From NCBI GenBank assembly GCA_016715195.1, contig JADKBB010000020.1, positions 1-64,000 on the forward strand: a stretch of 64,000 nucleotides of DNA. Direction: 5' to 3'. This stretch comes from Candidatus Villigracilis proximus. Its GTDB lineage: Bacteria; Chloroflexota; Anaerolineae; Anaerolineales; Villigracilaceae. This document shows, one piece after another, positions 60,014 to 64,000 of this stretch. The position numbers were made by a program, and so were the translations under genes. The stretch's first letter is position 1, and the number at the start of each line of letters is the position of its first letter. The notes below the pieces were generated by a model that worked only from the letters and a program-made list of their open reading frames with translations, did not search any database and had not been told where the DNA came from.

Positions 60014-61924
60014 TTACGAGTCTTTGAGATTAACTTCCATCTCAAGGATCGCTTTTGCAACCGCTTCCACTGCGACGCGCTGTTTGCGATACAAGTCTGC
60101 TTCAGACATTGCCAGGCGTGAAGCCACATCACGAACTTTGCGGCCTTCGATAAATTTCATTTCAAGGATATTGTACAGTATCCACTCGGATGTGAATTTA
60201 CGGTCACCTCTCGGTTTGACCTGATCCACAGCACTACGCAGTAAGGCGCGCAAAGCATTGGCAGAATTCCCGTCATCTTTTTCAGCCAGATCGCGCACCA
60301 CTTGAAGTTTTATTAATGGATTATTGGTTAGTTTTGGTCCGCCCCAATAATGAGTCAGCGCATCTTTCACCCAATTGGCAAGGTCAGCTTCCTGCGGAAG
60401 AGGTTCCGCCATCAAACTTGCACGTGTGTCATAACGTCCCGCAGCACGCATCCGCTGGATCATTTCCACTTGCGGCTGAAGGTCTTCGAGCGAACGGAAT
60501 ACACGCTGTTGTAACTGGCGGTCTTGCAAAGCGAGCGCAGCGCGGTCTGCCAGAAGCCACAACGCATCACGCTGATCACGTTCCATCAATTGTTTTTCAG
60601 ATCTTGCCACGCCGAGTAAACCAAGTAAAAGGGGTGCTTCATCCTGATCCATGTCGGAGCGTCTGCGTTGATGCAAAGGCAATACCAGAAAATTTCCCCA
60701 CTGAAATTCGCGCCGTTCATCATCAATCACATTATCCAATACTTCTGTCAAACTTTCCTGATCGAGCATGGAGCGGTTGCCCGCGACCACGATCGGGGAT
60801 AAAGTCTCATCATCCAATGCAGCCACGAAGGCCGAGGAGGAATGCAAATGATCGCGCACGGCAGCCAGCACCGCCTCAAGAAATTGCTGCAAATCACCTT
60901 GTGTCAATAAACGTTCTTCAAAATTTTGAAGCACCTGCAATTCGCCGCGGTCATTACCAAAAAACAGCCAGCGCTCCCAAATCGGCGCGGCAAATGTAAT
61001 CGCATGTTCAAGCAGCAGGACCGTTGCAACTACAGTAAAGGGAACAAAGGCATTGTAAGGTGAACCAAGAAACTCACCGCCCCGCCGAACCACCGTCATC
61101 AATGCCAGCGCCGCAGAAGCGACCACCGGCCCGCGCATGATCCACTTGACCAAACGACTCTTGATGACACGATCAGGCCATGAAACGCCAAAGAAAGCAA
61201 CCGCATAAGCCATGACGATCACCAACGCCCCCACCAGCACATTGATGACCGTTGCCACACCCCAAAAGGTAAATGGATGCTGCGCGGCAAGACTATATCC
61301 AAATAAAAGATAAGGGTAGGAACCAAGCGCAGGGGCAGTTGCACCAGCCATCAGGTAGAGCATCCGGCGGCGTCCCGAACGAGTCAGCATAAGGCTGTAC
61401 GCGCGGGCAAAATTCACTCCCGCCCAAACCATCGTGCTGACGTAAAAGAGCGTGAACACTTCCGTCCACACTGTGCGCTCAAGGTGCGGAGCGGGCTTCC
61501 CATTCACTACGATCGGGCCGAGTAAATATCCAAATGCAAGCAAAACCAGGAAAAACGCCGAGATCACATACATCCCCCGCACCGCGATCCTTCTCCGCCC
61601 GCGAGAGGGGCGACCAGCCGTAACCAGCAAGGCATCAGAAAGATGAAGATAGGCTGCGGGAAGAAAAACAATGCCAAACCATTGCAAGTGTAAAAGCAGA
61701 TCGATCGTTATTGTCGTTAACGATTCATCCTGCAAGGCTTCTGCTGTAAAAACGATCACCACACAAAGCAAAATAATCGCGAACGAACGCGCCACTCTAT
61801 CGCGCAAGTTAAAAGAAAGCGCGTATAGAAACAGCGAAAACGCTGTGATGGCAATTCCTGCCGTTAGTATCTGGTTGACAGTCTGGATCCCCGCCAGTAA
61901 CGTGTCCGTCCAACCGTTAATCAT
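60014..61924 (-). CDS. 7TM-GAF-HTH membrane regulator
   Basis: 636 residues from ATG 61924 (GGAAGG 6 bases upstream; a GTG at 61930 is in frame). About nine membrane helices form the N-terminal 330 residues, like the 7TM part of some histidine kinases. A GAF-like domain follows (about 350-480: FLEAVLAAVRDHLHSSSAFV to ALWLLADRAALALQDRQLQQ). The last 60 residues (ILYNILEMKFIEGRKVRDVA and SRLAMSEADLYRKQRVAV) look like a sigma-region-4 or HTH fold. No HisKA or ATPase is present. A membrane-tethered transcription regulator is an inference. Confidence 0.7.
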   Translation of the reverse strand: MINGWTDTLLAGIQTVNQILTAGIAITAFSLFLYALSFNLRDRVARSFAIILLCVVIVFTAEALQDESLTTITIDLLLHLQWFGIVFLPAAYLHLSDALLVTAGRPSRGRRRIAVRGMYVISAFFLVLLAFGYLLGPIVVNGKPAPHLERTVWTEVFTLFYVSTMVWAGVNFARAYSLMLTRSGRRRMLYLMAGATAPALGSYPYLLFGYSLAAQHPFTFWGVATVINVLVGALVIVMAYAVAFFGVSWPDRVIKSRLVKWIMRGPVVASAALALMTVVRRGGEFLGSPYNAFVPFTVVATVLLLEHAITFAAPIWERWLFFGNDRGELQVLQNFEERLLTQGDLQQFLEAVLAAVRDHLHSSSAFVAALDDETLSPIVVAGNRSMLDQESLTEVLDNVIDDERREFQWGNFLVLPLHQRRRSDMDQDEAPLLLGLLGVARSEKQLMERDQRDALWLLADRAALALQDRQLQQRVFRSLEDLQPQVEMIQRMRAAGRYDTRASLMAEPLPQEADLANWVKDALTHYWGGPKLTNNPLIKLQVVRDLAEKDDGNSANALRALLRSAVDQVKPRGDRKFTSEWILYNILEMKFIEGRKVRDVASRLAMSEADLYRKQRVAVEAVAKAILEMEVNLKDS

Positions 61925-61973
61925 GCACACCCTTCCAGTAAACGTTTTACAATAAGGCGGCTTCAGCCGCTGA

Positions 61974-62513
61974 TTATTTCAAAGCTTTTCCAAAAAACAA
62001 AGCCACATCTTGAGTAAGGTAATAATGGTCATTATAACCGCAGAATTCATACCCGAATTTCTGGGCAAAGCGAATGGCAGGAAGATTTTTAGACTGCATC
62101 TCCAGAATCAGACGACGATGCGATCTGGACGCCGCCCAATCCTGCGCGGCCCCCAAGAGGGCTGTCCCTACGCCCAGGCGGCGACTTGCCATATTCACCA
62201 CGATATCAGTCACCCACACCACTGAAGCAGTTCCCCGCTCAAGCAGACTGATGTAGCCGACAGGGTCTTTATCTATAAATGCGGTGTACATCATGGATTT
62301 TCTCACCCAATCATCTGCAAGCGCAAAAGGATTATGCGGAAAAGTAACTGAGATGGAGCGCGGTAAACGCACCTCACGAAACGTGGCGGCAATCTGCCCG
62401 GTATCACGGCGCAGTTCCAATTGCCAGACAGATTCGCTGATGGTCGAATGGTCAAATCCCATTAATCGGGGCAGGTCAGTTGCAACAGTAGGACGAAGGT
62501 AAATATCAGGCAT
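61974..62513 (-). CDS. GNAT-family N-acetyltransferase
   Basis: 179 residues. Motif A is VWVTDIVVNMASRRLGVGTA with R-R-L-G-V-G-T-A (about 99-118), motif B LPAIRFAQKFGYEFCGYND. Substrate unknown. In the run between the membrane protein and the 7TM gene, with short gaps on both sides. Confidence 0.88.
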   Translation of the reverse strand: MPDIYLRPTVATDLPRLMGFDHSTISESVWQLELRRDTGQIAATFREVRLPRSISVTFPHNPFALADDWVRKSMMYTAFIDKDPVGYISLLERGTASVVWVTDIVVNMASRRLGVGTALLGAAQDWAASRSHRRLILEMQSKNLPAIRFAQKFGYEFCGYNDHYYLTQDVALFFGKALK

Positions 62514-62531
62514 ACAAATTCCAAAGCGATC

Positions 62532-63212
62532 TTATTGTAAAGGCACAACGCGAACCGGTACCACACAAGCCGGCAGCGCCTGTCCTTGATTATCTGTGAC
62601 AACCAATCTTATTTGATAGTCACCGGGAGTAAGGGCGGTTGTGATCCAACCTCCAAGCGGCCCGTTGACAACGGTGGTGCGTCCTGCAGAAATTGTAGCC
62701 CAGGTGTCACTTCCGAGCGGAGCAACTTCATATTTATAAAACCCGAAATTCGGGATATTTACCGTACCGACCAATTCAATCGTCCCTTTCACTTCATCCC
62801 CCGGCTGGGGTGATGTAAGCATAATCTGATTGGGAGTACATCCCGTTACATTTGCAACCGCAGGCTGCGAAGGTTGGTTTGCAAACTGAGTCATCATCTC
62901 AGGTGAAAGTGTACCGGTAGGCGTTGAGATCAGATCCAGGGTGGGCGTAGTAAGAAAAACTTCCGCAGGCAGCCCGGGGATGATGAAGGATGCCATGAAA
63001 AATTCCACGCAAAAAAGAAGGATGATCAGGATCGAAATTGCGGCAGATTGACCAAAACGGCGTGATGAAAATTGACGCTCCAAACTATAAACAGCAGTCT
63101 GCACTTCACGCCATGAACGCCATAACCAGCGAAAAGAGAATAGTCCTCCAATCGCCAGCACAATATAGATCAACACTTCATAAGAAGCGAGGAATTTATA
63201 AATTTCTGCCAT
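62532..63212 (-). CDS. Predicted membrane protein with extracytoplasmic Ig-like domain
   Basis: 226 residues. Two membrane helices (about 12-29 and 57-77) flank a basic cytosolic loop. A Thr/Pro-rich linker follows, then a beta-sandwich-like domain (GCTPNQIMLTSPQPGDEVKG, TIELVGTVNIPNFGFYKYEV, ALTPGDYQIRLVVTDNQGQA). No enzyme motif is seen. I do not recognise a function. 21 bases after the PNP stop. Confidence 0.75.
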   Translation of the reverse strand: MAEIYKFLASYEVLIYIVLAIGGLFSFRWLWRSWREVQTAVYSLERQFSSRRFGQSAAISILIILLFCVEFFMASFIIPGLPAEVFLTTPTLDLISTPTGTLSPEMMTQFANQPSQPAVANVTGCTPNQIMLTSPQPGDEVKGTIELVGTVNIPNFGFYKYEVAPLGSDTWATISAGRTTVVNGPLGGWITTALTPGDYQIRLVVTDNQGQALPACVVPVRVVPLQ

Positions 63213-63233
63213 TCGAAAATTTCAACAACATGC

Positions 63234-64000
63234 CTACAGGCTGCGCAAAAATGCGCGGATTATCTTTTCCACTTTGGGTGTGATTACTTTTCCGGCTTCG
63301 ATCACTTCTTCATGCGTTGTGACGGTGGATCCATCCAGATTGGCTTTGTTACTGATGCCTGAAAGTCCGAGTACGCGCATGTTCCCATGCCGCGCAATGA
63401 TAACTTCCGGCACAGTAGACATGCCCACCGCATCGGCGCCTGCCCCGCGCAGAAAACGCAGGTCAGCTGGTGATTCAAAGGAGGGGCCGCTTAAGCCGGC
63501 ATACACACCTTCGCGCAGAGTGATTCCGTTTTCTTTGGCGATCTGACGGGCAAGGTCGCAATAGGTGCGATCATAAGGCTGACTCATATCGGGAAAGCGT
63601 GTGCCGATCTCATCAAGATTGGGTCCCATCAATGGATTCAAACCAGACATACCCATCAGGTTTAACTGGTCTGTAATGAGCATGACATCGCCGGGTTCAA
63701 AATCAGGATGCACTCCGCCGGCAGCGTTGGTGACGATCATGCCTGGAATTCCCATCCGCTGCATGACACGCACGGGCAGGGTGACTTCTCCCATGGTGTA
63801 GCCTTCGTAGTAGTGGATACGTCCCTGCATAACGAGGACGGGTTTGCCTTCCAATTCACCAATTACAAACTGTCCCACATGCCCGTGGACGGTGGAGACA
63901 GGGAAATTAGGAATGGCACTGTAAGGGATGCGAACCGGCTTTTGGACGGAATCAGCCAGACCGTTAAGCCCCGATCCGAGAATAATTCCGACAATGGGTT
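63234..64000 (-). CDS. Purine nucleoside phosphorylase, N-terminus beyond the window
   Basis: 255 codons visible, frame open to the window edge. GIILGSGLNGLAD at the N-terminal side is the phosphate loop; VHGHVGQF and GRIHYYEG follow; TNAAGGVHPDFEPGDVMLIT and AVGMSTVPEVIIARH are class I (trimeric) PNP signatures; SNKAN precedes the C-terminal helix. It splits purine nucleosides by phosphorolysis. First gene of a run that continues to ftsK. Confidence 0.95.
   Translation of the reverse strand, partial: PIVGIILGSGLNGLADSVQKPVRIPYSAIPNFPVSTVHGHVGQFVIGELEGKPVLVMQGRIHYYEGYTMGEVTLPVRVMQRMGIPGMIVTNAAGGVHPDFEPGDVMLITDQLNLMGMSGLNPLMGPNLDEIGTRFPDMSQPYDRTYCDLARQIAKENGITLREGVYAGLSGPSFESPADLRFLRGAGADAVGMSTVPEVIIARHGNMRVLGLSGISNKANLDGSTVTTHEEVIEAGKVITPKVEKIIRAFLRSL

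Overview
This window is a chromosomal segment of moderate GC content, most likely from an Anaerolineae-type member of the Chloroflexota (an inference from protein character and gene mix; no rRNA is present). I see no plasmid, phage, IS or CRISPR signature. Single-base indels recur in genes that must work (tuf, rplC, rplQ, rplV, copA), usually in or next to short homopolymers. That pattern suggests a long-read assembly with residual indel errors rather than widespread gene decay. Broken genes are therefore described as one locus each, with the position of the break.

Layout. 1-4.6 kb (minus): a UbiA-family prenyltransferase, an NAD-dependent epimerase, a heavily broken rarD-like permease, a small Ser/Thr kinase and a DUF2203 protein. 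4.7-9.9 kb (minus): a copper-handling block of csoR, copZ, the P-type ATPase copA, a lipoprotein, a TauE/SafE-type membrane protein with a C-terminal cupredoxin-like domain, and another HMA protein. A strong promoter with a CsoR-type G/C-tract operator precedes csoR. 10.0-12.8 kb (plus): a Crp/Fnr regulator, a DUF1858-like redox-disulfide protein and a modular copper nitrite reductase (cupredoxin, cytochrome c, NirK), with a 16-bp Fnr-type palindrome between regulator and targets. 12.9-15.4 kb: a lipoprotein with a probable leaderless start, a GNAT, a tiny L7/L12-CTD-like ORF and mazG.

15.5-40.8 kb (minus): one long information-processing cluster running rpoB, rpsL, rpsG, fusA, tuf, the S10-spc-alpha genes, then truA, rplM, rpsI. 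rpoC and infA are missing from their usual places. 40.9-41.3 kb (plus): tRNA-Phe, tRNA-Gly and tRNA-Cys behind a consensus promoter and followed by a strong terminator. 41.4-47.9 kb (plus): a giant sensor of about 2,180 residues (3 PAS, 9 GAF, C-terminal HD-GYP), a predicted c-di-GMP phosphodiesterase.

48.0-49.4 kb (minus): tyrS, preceded by what I consider the most notable element of the window. A 16-residue leader peptide with five consecutive Tyr codons is followed by a mutually exclusive antiterminator and GC-rich terminator. This is the complete layout of ribosome-mediated transcription attenuation on an aminoacyl-tRNA synthetase gene. 49.4-56.6 kb: a lipoprotein, a TIGR01777-type epimerase, an HNH protein, an MBL hydrolase, an ABC exporter pair whose permease is fused to a SpoIIM-like domain, lgt and a CDP-alcohol phosphatidyltransferase. 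56.7-64 kb (minus): a tightly packed run of PNP (cut by the window edge), a membrane protein, GNAT, a 7TM-GAF-HTH protein, a triple-S1 protein and an FtsK/SpoIIIE translocase. No gene-free stretch exceeds 300 bases.
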